Origin: Enchytraeus crypticus
Lineage: Eukaryota > Annelida > Clitellata > Enchytraeida > Enchytraeidae
Direction of reading: 5' to 3'
Length of the DNA: 64,000 nucleotides
NCBI GenBank assembly: GCA_905160935.1
Contig: CAJHZI010000426.1
Span: forward strand, 621,501-685,500
Position numbers and translations under genes: made by a program
The notes under the pieces: generated by a model
Databases searched by the model: none
What the model saw: only the letters and a program-made list of their open reading frames with translations
What the model was told of the DNA's origin: nothing
Part shown: positions 48,880 to 56,714 of the stretch, one piece after another
Numbering within the stretch: position 1 is the stretch's first letter
How the letters are laid out: each line of letters begins with the position of its first letter

Positions 48880-51800
48880 CTCTCAATTAGTGCACTACCT
48901 ACTGGCAGGTCCATCGTATATAACGTCTCTACTTTTCTCTGTCTTCCGTTTTCCTCTTTTTATCCACAATTCAATCATGTAATTCAATCATTAAAAATAA
49001 GCTAAAAATAAGCTAAATATCTTCGTGTTCTATATATGTATTGTCGAGAGTGCTATATGTCATCGTGGCTGACTGTGTTGTCAATAGTGCTGAATGTTGT
49101 CGTGGACGACGTGTGTTGTCAAGAGTGCTGAATGTTGTCGTGGATGACGTGTGTTGTCAATAATACTGAATGTTGTCGTGGATGGCGTGTGTTGTCAAGA
49201 GTGCTGAATGTTGTCGTGGATGACGTGTGTTGTCAAAAGTGCTGAATGTTGTCGTGGACGATGTGTGTTGTCAATAGTGCTGAATGTTTTCGTGGCTGAC
49301 GTGTGTTGTTAATAGTGCTGAATGTTGTCGTGGACGATGTGTGTTGTCAATAGTGCTGAATGTTGTCGTGGCTGATGTGTAGCTTATGGCCGTTTTGTTT
49401 AGATTGCTATACCGGTTTCCATGGTGATGAACATAAGCAAGAAGAAGACGGCTATCATCATTCCTAATGCTATCAGCATCGTCACAGCCAAAGAAAAGGT
49501 ACTTAGACATACACATAGCGTGTTAAACACATCATACAGAAACTTAGACATACACCTAGCGGGTTAAACACACATCACACAGGTATTTAGACATACATCT
49601 ATCGGGTTAAACACACATCACACAGGTACTGAGACATACATCTAGGGGGTTAAACACACATCACACAGGTACACACACATACAGCTACAGGTTAAAGTTA
49701 GGGTTATAAGTATTAAAATCTAAGAGCTTATTTAATATTAAAATTGATGGATTGAGTATTAGATTGAGTATTAGATTGAGTACTTAGATTGAGTACTTAA
49801 TTGAATACTGATCCATGGTTGTTCACTGTTTGACTCGTTGCTTAGTTCAGAGCTTGTTCAACCAGTAGTTTAGTGTTCAACTCTAGTCTAGAGCATCTTA
49901 GTGCACTGCATTTGAGTGCATTGCATTTGAGTCTAGTGCATTTGAGTCTATTGCATTTGAATATATTGCATTTCAGTCTACTGCTTTTGAATATATTGCA
50001 TTTCAGTCTATTGTATTTGAATATATTGCATTTGAGTGCATTGCATTTGAATATATTGCATTTGAGTGCATTGCATTGAGTCTAGTGCATTTGAGTGCAT
50101 TGCATTTAAGTGCATTATAATGTAGTGTATTGTATCTCTGTATTGTATTTTATTGTATTGTATTTTAGAGTATTGTATTTTAGGGTAGTTGTTGTGTTGT
50201 ATTTGACAGTTTCTGTTTGGCTCGCTAATGTCTCGTGATAATACCTATGATCTCATGCACGATGTGTGGAAACAATATCAACAGGTATCTGCGCTAGCTG
50301 CATTTCTATTCCTGCTGAAATTATTAAGATGAAACACTTTAAGTTATCATTTAACCGTTTGCTGTAAAACACCCTTATAATACGTATACAGCGCTAGTAT
50401 ATAAATCCTATTTTTTATAAATTTGATCAAATGGCTCAGTATCTTTTGCTAAAGATATCGAAGACCAAGTCCTGCCCGCTGTATCACTTTACTATTTAGA
50501 ATGCTATGGGAAGTACGTGACGTGTTTATGCATGGCTGATATTATTGTTGTTGTTGCGTCAGTTGATGACGTGCTGCATACGTCATAATTCTATCCATAC
50601 GTCATAGATTCCATTCCTAGTCAAGGCCGTCGTGATAGCCTAAGCTCAGTGATACTTCAGAACAGCATGACTGAATGACTGACTGACTGACTCACTCACT
50701 CACTCACTCACTCACTCACTCACTCACTCACTCACTCACTCACTCACTCACTCACTCACTCGCTCACTGAAGAATTTTATGTCTCGCTGTTAGCTGGTCA
50801 TAAATTATTAAAGTTAGAATCTCTCTATACTGTTAATACCTGCAGCCAGAAATCATTTCTGATAATTTTTGTGTTTTCTATAAATGCCAATGAATTTATC
50901 TGTATTGACTATTGATTTGATTTATTAAATTAATTGATTCTGTAATTTCTGTTCTAGAGTCTACAAAATGATTCAGAACAAAACTTGGTGAGCACAAGAA
51001 CTTTTATTCTTCTTTTACTAGCTTTAGAAATGTTCTGTCGTCCTTTACAACATCTAGCACTCTGAATCGAGCGGCAGATAATACTGGTTTGATACAGAAC
51101 TCGGGTGAGATTTACTGGAGATCTGTTGGTTTGCCAACATTTGATCAAAAACTCTGGCTCATTTACTGATCGCCGTACTGACTCTATCGAGAGCTCTATG
51201 TTGTGTTGAATGATAGAAGTTATCAGAGCTCTGTCTAATGATGGAACATAGAAGTTATCAGAGCTCTACATGTATGTAATGTTGTATGGTAGAAGTTCTT
51301 GATCAGTTCACTTAATAACAAAGGTGTCATATTGTATCATCTAGTTTGCAACATCTCTCAAGTATTATTGTCAAATATTTAACAAGTAACATTATCAAGT
51401 ATTTATGTGCCTACAATATCTACTTTTTACTTCTATTTAGAAGAATAAAAGTGGATATTGTAGGCACCAGTGTATTGTAGATATTGTAGGTAGATATATT
51501 GTAGGTAAAGTAGATATTGTAGGCAATATTATAATCCTAGTTAATGCACTGGTTTCATTCTGTACTCATGTATAGACGTCTGATGTAGTATTTTATATTG
51601 AAATACTAACACCAGACATACACGAGTAAAACCTGGAATGAATAATGTACCTCTCAGGAGAACGCAGTGGAAGAGGAACAGATACTGAGTAACTCAATGA
51701 CCAGTGCGCACACGAACAGTAGCGAGGACAGCCTGACGCTAGCCTCGTCCTCTGACTCCTACTCCTCGCCCCTGCCCTGTGCCGGGGGGCCGCCACACGC

Positions 51801-54115
51801 CTCTGCGGGCAGGCCCGAGGGGCTGGCCTCGAGGCCCGGGCACGCCTGCTCCTGCCTCAAACATTCCACGCACCAGCGGCCAGGCCTCAACGGCTGTGCA
51901 CATCTAGAGAATACTTCTATATTAGGTTAGTGCCGTGAAATTGTGGTGTTAAAATTTTTGAATATAAATCTATATAAATCAATAGATTAGGCATAACATG
52001 TAGTATTGAAATTTTCTTATGAAGAAAACGTTTGTAAACCGTACGGTTAATGCTGAATAAAAATGCTCATATGTATTTATATAAGATTAGGATAAGTGTT
52101 GGGGAAAGTATTCATATGTGTTTGTATTTGGTTAGGGTCAATGCTGAATAAAGGTATTCACATGTATTTGTATTTGATTAGGGTCAGTGTTGAGGACGCC
52201 GCTAACATTCTGGACTGAGATTATGACCTGGATAAAACGGTGACTAGACAACTTTTATTTATTTGTTTACAATTAATTACGCTAAATTTAATTAAAATTA
52301 GATACCATTCTTAGATATGGTTTATGTTAATAAATAGAAGACTACACATCAGATTTTAATCTGTTAATGTTAATGTTAATGTTATTGTTAATCTGTTAGC
52401 GATTTCAGAGATACACAAATATGACTGTATATACAATAGATCTTTGACAGGAGAAAACACTTTTAATATTTTGTAAAAGAAAGTGGAAACATAGGAGGAA
52501 CTTATTATTTATGTTGTTTAAGTAATCACTAATAAATTATTTTTATAAAGTAATTAATAATTAATTATTATTAAATAATAATTAATTATTATTAAATTAT
52601 GACCTGAATTCGCGATTGAAGTTGATATCATCTGTAAATTATATCACTGTTTGACTAAAGACACAATTACTATACCAAATTCTACATACATTCTTTATAT
52701 ATGCTAAGCGTTGCTTGATCGTCAAATCATGCAATCTCTCATAGACTCTTTCCTGCTTTCTCTCCCTCTCTCCTGCTTTCTCTCTATCTATTTTTCCCAC
52801 TCTTTTTCTATTGCTCTCTATCCCTCTATTTCTCTCTCTCTCTGTTTCTCCCTTTTTCTCAATTTTTTTCTCCCTCTCTTCTCTCTCTTAGTCGCTCTCT
52901 CTAGCTCTCTCTACCTCTTTGTGGTAAATGCACGTGATTAATGATTGTGTTAATAGTATACATAATTTTGTTTTGTTGTTTTGACGTACAGTTTACCGAA
53001 GAACATTCTAATACTCGGCATATCTACCTTACTGTAAGTATTTCTATAAACAGTTCTTATTATCAGTTCTTATTATCAGTTCTTATTATCAGTTCTTATT
53101 GTCAGTTTTAATAATTCTTATTATCAGTTCTATTGTTATCCGTTCTAGAGATTTATATTTGTGAATTTATATGTCTCTCTGGGTGTTTGTATGCTTACAT
53201 GTCTCTGTATGTTTGTGTGTTTACATCTCTCTGGGTGTTTGTGTGTGTACATGTCACTGTATGTTTGTGTGTTTACCTGTCTCTGTGTGTTTGTGTGTTT
53301 ACATGTCTCTCTGTATGTTTGTGTGTTTACATGTCTCTCTGTATTGGTGTGTGTTTAAATATCTCTGTATGTTTGTGTGTTGCAGTGTAATATTTCTTCT
53401 ATTTTCCGCTCTACTTCTTGCCTACAAGTTACTTCAGCTTCAAACGAATATTAAGCCGTCAGGGGGGGCCTGGGCTCCCCACTCATCTCCTCAATTCTCT
53501 TCAAATCCGTCCTCACCCTCTGACTGGAAGCCCGAGTCTGACCCCTCCCTCCTACATCAGCGAGTGTGAGTTCTGATTTAGTCATTTCATTTAGTCATTA
53601 TTATTATTATTATTATTATTATCATTATTATTATTATTTCATTTAATGTAGAACGTTGATTCAAGCCCTTACTAATTTCTATTTTTTCAGTTGTTTATTT
53701 ATGACAATTTGATTATATCGAACAAGCTACTTACCCACTAATTGATTGCTTGATTGATTGCTTGATTGATTGCTTGATTGATTACTTGATTGATTGCTTG
53801 ATTGATTGATTGATTGCTTGATTGATTGATTGCTTGATTGATTGCTTGATTGATTGATTGATTGATCTGTGTAGATGCATTTGAAATGTTGTCTGTTTTT
53901 TAAAAGTTGATTTATTTATTTATAAACTAAAAAGTAACTGATTTATTGAGTAATTATTTGATTTAATAATTAATTATTTAATTAATTAATTAAGCGGGTT
54001 ATCTGTCTGACTAGGTGTCTAGTATGCTAGCTGTCCTTCTCATTGATTGATTGATATATAGATAATAGATGGATTGATTGATTGGTGATAGATGGATTGA
54101 TTGGTGGATTGATTG

Positions 54116-54205
<90 letters not shown>

Positions 54206-54985
54206 TGATCGATTGATCGAGTGATTGAGTGATTGATTGATTGATTAAAGGAGGGAGGCGGACGAGGAACTAATGTACAGGCGGCAGGAATATCACTTCA
54301 CAGCCATCGAGAGAATTAACTCTGTGCTCGAGTCCCATATACACATGCTTGATCAGGTATGATCAATCAATCAAACAGTCAATCAGTCAACCAGTCAATC
54401 AATCATACAATCAATCAGTCAATCAATCAATCAATCATCTAGAGAGAATCAACTCTGTGCTCGAGTCCCATATACACATGCTTGATCTGGTATGATCATT
54501 CAATCAATCAATTATTCAATCAATCAATCGATCAATCAATCAATCATTCAGAGAGAATGTAACTCAGTGTTTGAGTCCCACATACACATGCTTGATCAGG
54601 TATGATCAATCAATTAATCAAGCAATCAATCAATCAGTTAATCAATCAGTCAACCAATTAATCATCCAGAGAGAATATTCTCAGTGCTTGAGTCTCACAT
54701 ACACATGATCAAGCAATCAATTAATCAATTAATTAATTAATCAATCAATCAATCATTAAAATAAATCAATTGTCCAGAGAGTATCAATAGTGTACTTGAG
54801 TTTCACATGGAATTATTTCGTTTTATTGATTTGTAATGTAGATAAATGAGGCGATGAGGAGTTTAAAGCAGATAGCTTCATCTACTTGTTTCCAAACCTC
54901 CAGTGATCACGTGACCTCTGAAGACGACTCATCAAGTTCTGTCATTGATGCAACACTGACCAATCAGCTGCATGATGAAATCTGA
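33262..54985 (+). CDS. GRAM-domain protein, GRAMD2-like (complete, 14 exons)
   Basis: Exons 33262-33986, 44895-45185, 47041-47086, 47791-47887, 48540-48637, 49403-49498, 50210-50284, 50958-50987, 51658-51925, 52182-52239, 52992-53033, 53386-53565, 54251-54356 and 54842-54985 join in phase to 751 aa. Layout: a long Ser/Thr/Ala-rich N-terminus (1-354, no known fold), a GRAM domain about 368-476 (VKVFPDIAEVDDVIK, CALVGDILLQGYLYVTSKWF, IIIPNAISIVTA, LMSRDNTYDLMHDVW), a Ser-rich linker, one transmembrane segment about 597-622 (ILILGISTLLVIFLLFSALL), and a C-terminal helical part (IERINSVLESHIHMLDQINE). No VASt sterol-transfer domain lies between GRAM and membrane anchor, so it resembles GRAMD2A/2B rather than GRAMD1/Aster. 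Family knowledge points to an ER-anchored lipid-sensing protein at ER-plasma-membrane contacts. An in-frame TGA (33247-33249) precedes the chosen ATG. Confidence 0.9.
34539..34603. repeat. (GA)n microsatellite
   Basis: In the first GRAM-gene intron. Confidence 0.95.
34905..35195 (+). repeat. Two copies of interspersed repeat family S5
   Basis: 34905-35000 is diverged. 35095-35195 reads TTAGGTAGGTAGGTAGGAGT, GTGTTTAATGTCACGGTTCA and GACGACTCGACACACTCGAG. Other copies: 47185-47283 (minus) and 47925-48002 (plus). Confidence 0.75.
35693..35832. repeat. 29-bp array, about 5 copies
   Basis: Units with TGTAATACCAATTCTTCTCA and TGGTAATTG. Confidence 0.9.
36360..36465 (+). repeat. Interspersed repeat family S7
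   Basis: GGTTACCGTTTTTGGACTTC, CACCGGCTTGGATTTGTCTC and GTTGTCATTGATGATAGTAG. Confidence 0.7.
36738..36875. promoter_or_regulatory. Cluster of CAGCTG E-box motifs
   Basis: Seven CAGCTG hexamers within about 140 bp of a locally GC-rich island inside the AT-rich first intron. Two more lie at 35920-35940. Could be a bHLH-bound element or just a decayed CAGCTG repeat. Confidence 0.4.
37712..37776. repeat. (GA)n microsatellite
   Basis: Pure GA. The flanking intron sequence 36876-37711 and 37777-38995 contains no coding exon I can see. A diverged S3 relative may lie at 38235-38350. Confidence 0.96.
38996..39335. repeat. 15-bp array decaying into GCAATATAAGTAGCA units
   Basis: GAGGCAGCAGTTATC five times, then AGAGGCAGCAATATAAGTAG variants. 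Confidence 0.92.
39410..39720. repeat. 74-bp array, four copies plus a partial
   Basis: GTTTAATTGC recurs at 39451, 39526, 39600 and 39674. Each unit holds two ATTGG (inverted CCAAT) motifs: GTGATTGGTTGG and CTATTGGTTTG. Confidence 0.93.
39945..40025 (-). repeat. tRNA-like SINE head
   Basis: On the minus strand GCTATCAGCGCAGTAGGTAA resembles box A, followed by an anticodon-arm-like CTTGGCTCACAACCGAG. Box B (TTTCAAAACC) is eroded. Confidence 0.45.
40300..40402. repeat. 39-bp array, three copies
   Basis: GGGTGTTCATAGCTAATGCT with a growing G-run and TCAGTACCA. Confidence 0.92.
40503..40615. repeat. 18-bp array, six copies
   Basis: CACCATCAACTCCATGAA units. Reads as MNTINS repeats by chance of period. 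Confidence 0.93.
41042..41153 (+). repeat. 35-bp S3 core between 38-bp direct repeats
   Basis: 41080-41114 (CTCTCTTAGTGCACTGCCTA to CCATGG) is the 5' core of S3. It is bracketed by 41042-41079 and 41116-41153, which share TAATATTTAATATGAGAGAA and TATAATATTTAGT with one change. Confidence 0.8.
41545..41690. repeat. CTGCTTGTCTGC array
   Basis: 12-bp GCTTGTCTGCCT units followed by GTGTGT-rich sequence. Confidence 0.9.
41885..42010 (+). repeat. Interspersed repeat family S3
   Basis: TTAGTGCACTGCCTGCTGGC through ATCATCTAACATACCTAAT, with a short CTCTC at its left. Confidence 0.88.
42667..42890. repeat. (TG)n(TA)n(GA)n compound microsatellite
   Basis: TG to about 42708, TA at 42713-42770, and GA from 42820, with GTGTGTGTGGGTGAGTCAAA between. 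Confidence 0.96.
43195..43415. repeat. 42-60-bp array, five copies
   Basis: GACATTTTATGGACATTTTC with ATTCAGCACTTACT. Confidence 0.88.
43560..43870. repeat. About 17-bp AT-rich array
   Basis: TTATTATACTTATATTACC/TTATACTCAC units. Confidence 0.88.
44505..44615 (-). repeat. tRNA-derived SINE
   Basis: On the minus strand TAGCGTAGGGGTAACG fits box A and GGGTTCGAATCCCAG is a clean box B about 60 nt later. A truncated plus-strand relative lies at 3401-3450. Confidence 0.7.
44895..45185 (+). CDS. GRAMD2-like exon 2
   Basis: Acceptor GTTTTCCACAG, donor GTTTGG. Encodes (S)SLHGRRSASTLMLSGEV and a Ser/Pro-rich linker ending IETPGGDR plus two bases. GC-rich coding island. Confidence 0.82.
45880..46240. 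repeat. (CT)n-rich imperfect microsatellite
   Basis: Two pure CT blocks with degenerate pyrimidine sequence between. A CTTTCACTTTGACTCACCCA joint also occurs, inverted, near 42790. Confidence 0.93.
46598..46668 (-). repeat. S2 3' tail
   Basis: ATAATAAAGGTATAACGCCC, GTTTCCTCATCCACGGATGA and TGTCAGGGACGTCCCCACA. Confidence 0.85.
47041..47086 (+). CDS. GRAMD2-like exon 3 (46 bp)
   Basis: Acceptor TTATTTACAG, donor GTAAGT. Encodes (R)VDNTPVNAARATDKG. Confidence 0.8.
47185..47283 (-). repeat. Interspersed repeat family S5
   Basis: GTGACGGTGGCTCGAGTGTG, TCGAGTCGTCTTGAAGAGAA and TTGGCGTTAAACACACTAAA. Confidence 0.8.
47510..47568 (-). promoter_or_regulatory. Four AGGTCA half-sites in DR4 spacing plus inverted partner
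   Basis: TGACCT at 47510, 47520, 47530 and 47540, so 4-nt spacers each time. TGACCTCTTTT (47540-47550) also forms an 11-bp inverted repeat with AAAAGAGGTCA (47558-47568). This matches nuclear-receptor DR4 geometry but could be a small 10-bp tandem repeat. Confidence 0.4.
47625..47745 (-). repeat. S3 copy with (GA)n end
   Basis: TGTACCATGGACCTGCCAGT and the complement of the GAGTGGGTCTTTAAAT region (diverged), ending in GAGAGAGA at its 5' side. Confidence 0.8.
47791..47887 (+). CDS. GRAMD2-like exon 4 (GRAM start)
   Basis: Acceptor ATTGATTTAG after a TTGA tract, donor GTAAGC. Encodes IQTSTVPKAGKAQKGTFVKV, then FPDIAEVDDVIK plus one base. Confidence 0.9.
47925..48002 (+). repeat. Interspersed repeat family S5
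   Basis: GTGTGTTTAACGTCAAAGTT, CAGAAGCACAAGGCTTCTC and GACGACTCGACACACTCGAG. Confidence 0.8.
48085..48225 (-). repeat. SINE family S1
   Basis: GCTAATGTTAACGTCAGTTT, GGATTTGAACCCCGCGC and GTCACTGGCTCCAGCC. Confidence 0.85.
48540..48637 (+). CDS. GRAMD2-like exon 5 (GRAM core)
   Basis: Acceptor TTTATGTGCAG at the end of a TGTGTATG-type repeat. Donor GTGTGT. Encodes (S)YHCALVGDILLQGYLYVT and KWFCFHSKLSKKR. Confidence 0.92.
48665..48810 (-). repeat. (AAT)n tract and S2 3' tail
   Basis: AAT repeats to 48745, continuing into AAAGATTTAACATCCGTTTC, CTAATACAAGGATGATGTC and AGGGACGTCCCCACAG. The AAT run is the S2 poly-ATT tail in inverse. Confidence 0.88.
48850..48975 (+). repeat. (CT)n plus S3 copy
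   Basis: CT tract, then TTAGTGCACTACCTACTGGC and TATATAACGTCTCTACTTTT. Confidence 0.83.
49060..49380. repeat. 39-bp array, about 8 copies
   Basis: TGTGTTGTCAATAGTGCTGA followed by ATGTTGTCGTGGATGACG. Ends about 25 bp before the exon 6 acceptor and does not include it. Confidence 0.93.
49403..49498 (+). CDS. GRAMD2-like exon 6 (GRAM core)
   Basis: Acceptor TTTTGTTTAG, donor GTACTT. Encodes IAIPVSMVMNISKKKTAI, then IIPNAISIVTAKEK, phase 0 both sides. Confidence 0.92.
49491..49690 (+). repeat. About 43-bp array copying the exon 6 donor junction
   Basis: The real AAAAG/GTACTTAGACATACA is followed by CAGAAACTTAGACATACA, CACAG/GTATTTAGACATACA, CACAG/GTACTGAGACATACA and CACAG/GTACACACACATACA. Three of the four copies keep an AG/GTA donor-like core. 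Confidence 0.85.
49880..50165. repeat. 14-15-bp array (GCATTTGAGTCTATT)
   Basis: Degenerate units running to within about 45 bp of the exon 7 acceptor. Confidence 0.88.
50210..50284 (+). CDS. GRAMD2-like exon 7 (GRAM end)
   Basis: Acceptor TTGTATTTGACAG, donor GTATCT. Encodes FLFGSLMSRDNTYDLMHDVW and KQYQQ. The LMSRDNTYDLM block is the family's C-terminal GRAM helix. Confidence 0.9.
50680..50763. repeat. (ACTC)n microsatellite
   Basis: About 20 copies of CACT after a CTGA stretch. Confidence 0.95.
50958..50987 (+). CDS. GRAMD2-like exon 8 (30-bp microexon)
   Basis: Acceptor TTTCTGTTCTAG, donor GTGAGC. Encodes SLQNDSEQNL in phase 0. It could be skipped without a frame change. Supported only by splice sites and phase. 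Confidence 0.55.
51425..51530. repeat. GTAGATATTGTAGGCA array
   Basis: Degenerate about 16-bp units, with an inverse copy at its left (GCCTACAATATCTAC). Confidence 0.85.
51658..51925 (+). CDS. GRAMD2-like exon 9 (Ser-rich linker)
   Basis: Acceptor GTACCTCTCAG, donor GTTAGT. Encodes ENAVEEEQILSNSMTSAHTN, a Ser stretch, a Cys-containing CSCLKH segment and ENTSIL plus one base. Strongly GC-rich in the middle. Confidence 0.85.
52035..52181 (+). repeat. 46-bp array copying the exon 10 acceptor junction
   Basis: Three units, each ending in an acceptor-like stretch (TATATAAGATTAG, TTTGTATTTGGTTAG, TTTGTATTTGATTAG) followed by GGTCAGTGTTG-like sequence (GATAAGTGTTGGGG, GGTCAATGCTGAAT, and the real GGTCAGTGTTGAGG at 52182). 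Confidence 0.85.
52182..52239 (+). CDS. GRAMD2-like exon 10 (58 bp)
   Basis: Acceptor TATTTGATTAG, donor GTGACT. Encodes (G)SVLRTPLTFWTEIMTWIK plus two bases. Without it, exon 9 and exon 11 are out of phase and a stop follows. With it the frame closes. Confidence 0.75.
52740..52920. repeat. Pyrimidine-rich imperfect (CT)n
   Basis: CTCTC/TTTCTC variants. Confidence 0.85.
52992..53033 (+). CDS. GRAMD2-like exon 11 (42 bp, membrane segment start)
   Basis: Acceptor TTGACGTACAG, donor GTAAGT. Encodes (R)LPKNILILGISTL plus two bases. Confidence 0.8.
53045..53385. repeat. Two arrays in one short intron
   Basis: 14-bp CAGTTCTTATTAT units (53045-53140), then 26-28-bp TCTCTGTATGTTTGTGTGTT units (53165-53385) that abut the exon 12 acceptor. 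Confidence 0.9.
53386..53565 (+). CDS. GRAMD2-like exon 12 (membrane segment end)
   Basis: Acceptor TGTGTTGCAG, donor GTGAGT. Encodes (L)VIFLLFSALLLAYKLLQLQ, a Ser/Pro-rich stretch and SLLHQR plus two bases. Confidence 0.88.
53743..54205. repeat. (TTGATTGC)n and (GATA)n repeats
   Basis: GATTGATTGCTT units at 53743-53870 and GATA tetranucleotides at 54112-54205. Confidence 0.95.
54251..54356 (+). CDS. GRAMD2-like exon 13 (C-terminal helix)
   Basis: Acceptor GATTGATTAAAG (weak pyrimidine tract), donor GTATGA. Encodes (V)READEELMYRRQEYHFTA and IERINSVLESHIHMLDQ. Confidence 0.88.
54357..54820 (+). repeat. Array copying the exon 13 donor junction
   Basis: Four decaying copies of the last about 48 coding bases plus donor, at about 54440, 54550, 54667 and 54775, spaced by AATC repeats. 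They carry GAGTCCCATATACACATGCT/GAGTCCCACATACACATG/GAGTCTCACATACACATG/GAGTTTCACATGG. The first reads GATCTG/GTATGATC, the second GATCAG/GTATGATC. Similarity falls with distance from the exon. Confidence 0.92.
54842..54985 (+). CDS. GRAMD2-like exon 14 (last)
   Basis: Acceptor TTTGTAATGTAG. Encodes INEAMRSLKQIASSTCFQTS, then SEDDSSSSVIDATLTN and QLHDEI stop. Confidence 0.88.
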   Translation: MNEAMRSLKQIASSTCFQTSSDHVTSEDDSSSSVIDATLTNQLHDEI

Positions 54986-55026
54986 TTGGTGAACAGCTCT
55001 GAGGCATGATGAAATCTGATGGGTGA
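54970..55026 (+). repeat. Tandem copy of the GRAM gene's stop-codon region
   Basis: GCATGATGAAATCTGATTGG at 54970 (holding the TGA stop) recurs as GCATGATGAAATCTGATGGG at 55004. Confidence 0.85.
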
Positions 55027-55660
55027 GAATGATTGGTGAATGACTTGAATTTTATTCCACTGTGATTGGTGAAGATCTGAGCTGCTCTCGGCTAATAAGT
55101 TAAACTAATTGGTGAAGCTCAGAATATAACTGATGTAATTGGTGGAAATCTAACCAATGAACTTAATCTCAATAGCCTATTATTGATGTACAAACTCAAT
55201 GTACCTCGTTCTTATGTCTGTAGACTTGTTCTGCGAAACAAATACAACCAATGAAATTCATCGTAAGATTTAATTGGCACGTGCCTAATAAAATATATCA
55301 AATATTGAAAATTGATTAATTCATCATTTGGAAACTGACTAGGGGTGATCCATATACGAGAAATTGGTTGAAATTTACGAGTAGAATATCAAAGAACGTA
55401 TTATTGAAGACTTGACTGTTGACGTTTACTATATTAATCAACTGATAGAAGTAGCGATACTCAATTGGTGAGGGTTCAACCAATGGGCAATGAGAGGCAA
55501 TTTGATTGGTGGAACTCAGCAGTTGTATAACGCATTGTGATTGGTTCGGAATATTTTGGTTCTGATCTTGCTCAATTGAAAATCCAGAAATATATGAGAT
55601 TGATTCACACCTTTTTAACTCAGCTATGATCACTTACATAACGTTGTTTATTATATGTGC

Positions 55661-55666
55661 AATAAA
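55661..55666 (+). promoter_or_regulatory. Polyadenylation signal AATAAA (GRAM gene)
   Basis: First good AATAAA after the stop, giving a 3' UTR of about 700 bases. It contains many GATTGGTGAA motifs. Confidence 0.55.
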
Positions 55667-55689
55667 CTTGGTAACTTGTGTGTGATTAA

Positions 55690-56714
55690 TATTTAACTTG
55701 CCCAGTCTGTATCATGACAATGTTTTAGCGCATTATGTCTGTGTAGTACTAGATACGTAGTATAACAATGTAAAATAACGTTTAGAGTAGCTACAAGTAG
55801 TTATAGCATCTTCTCGTCATTCTTTCATACAGCTGGCATTCTTCTCATCATCACATGTGATTTTCAGGTGGAAATGGTGATGTGTTAGAGATGATTATGA
55901 AAACAAATAATTGTTGTTAAAAATGTTTCATCTAGTTTTTAATGCGAAATTTACTGATAGTTTTTAAACTATTGCTTTAAAGCACATAATTATATAAGCG
56001 TAAATTTTTGTATAAGTTTAAGGCAATTCAATGAACGATTTACTAATTTTGTTGTAATTTCTAAGTCGCATGTCAAAGTTAATCTTCATATTTCTTAAGT
56101 CAACTGATGAAAATCAAAGGTAAGGCAGATGTTCATTAGCGCATCATGTGTTGAAATTCCACACAAGTCTACCAGAGACCTGGACCGGTAATTGGATAAT
56201 TAACTGAACTGCCTCATTTAATTTCCGCCGTATTAGAGTATCAAGGACATCGCGGATGATTTCTGCACTATATTTTGTGTCGGTGCTTAACCTTATGCAG
56301 GATTTTTAACAGAATATTTGCAGATTTTAATTGATAATAAAGTAATCCATTAATAATCCATTTGATTTACTAGTAATCGAATAGTTGTCACGTGGATTCG
56401 TTTGATTTCTTCAAATTTTGATTTCTTCGTAGGTTTCACATAATTGTATCTGACTATAAGTTCTCTGATTTCTTGTTTTAAATAGAGAGTGGCGTCAGTA
56501 GAAAGTTAATTTTTGTAAATATAGTGTCGAGTGGCATTGTAAATGAAATTTGATGTGTATGATCTGCTGTTTAGGGTTGCAGATTAAGTCTTTCAATTAA
56601 AGTGTAATAAAACAATGGAATCTGTCTGTTAATGAAAAGGTAAGTCCTATATATTCATAAATGCTAACCGATGAGTTAGCGCATGCTTCACTCAATGTTC
56701 TCGAGATTTCACTG
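55690..56714. other. AT-rich intergenic stretch, nothing recognised
   Basis: No coding motif, array or SINE copy seen. Confidence 0.5.

Noticed and set aside
52992-53033. Direct join of GRAM exon 9 to exon 11
   Set aside because: This join reads VYRRTF followed by a stop. Inserting the 58-bp exon at 52182-52239 restores the frame and a plausible sequence.
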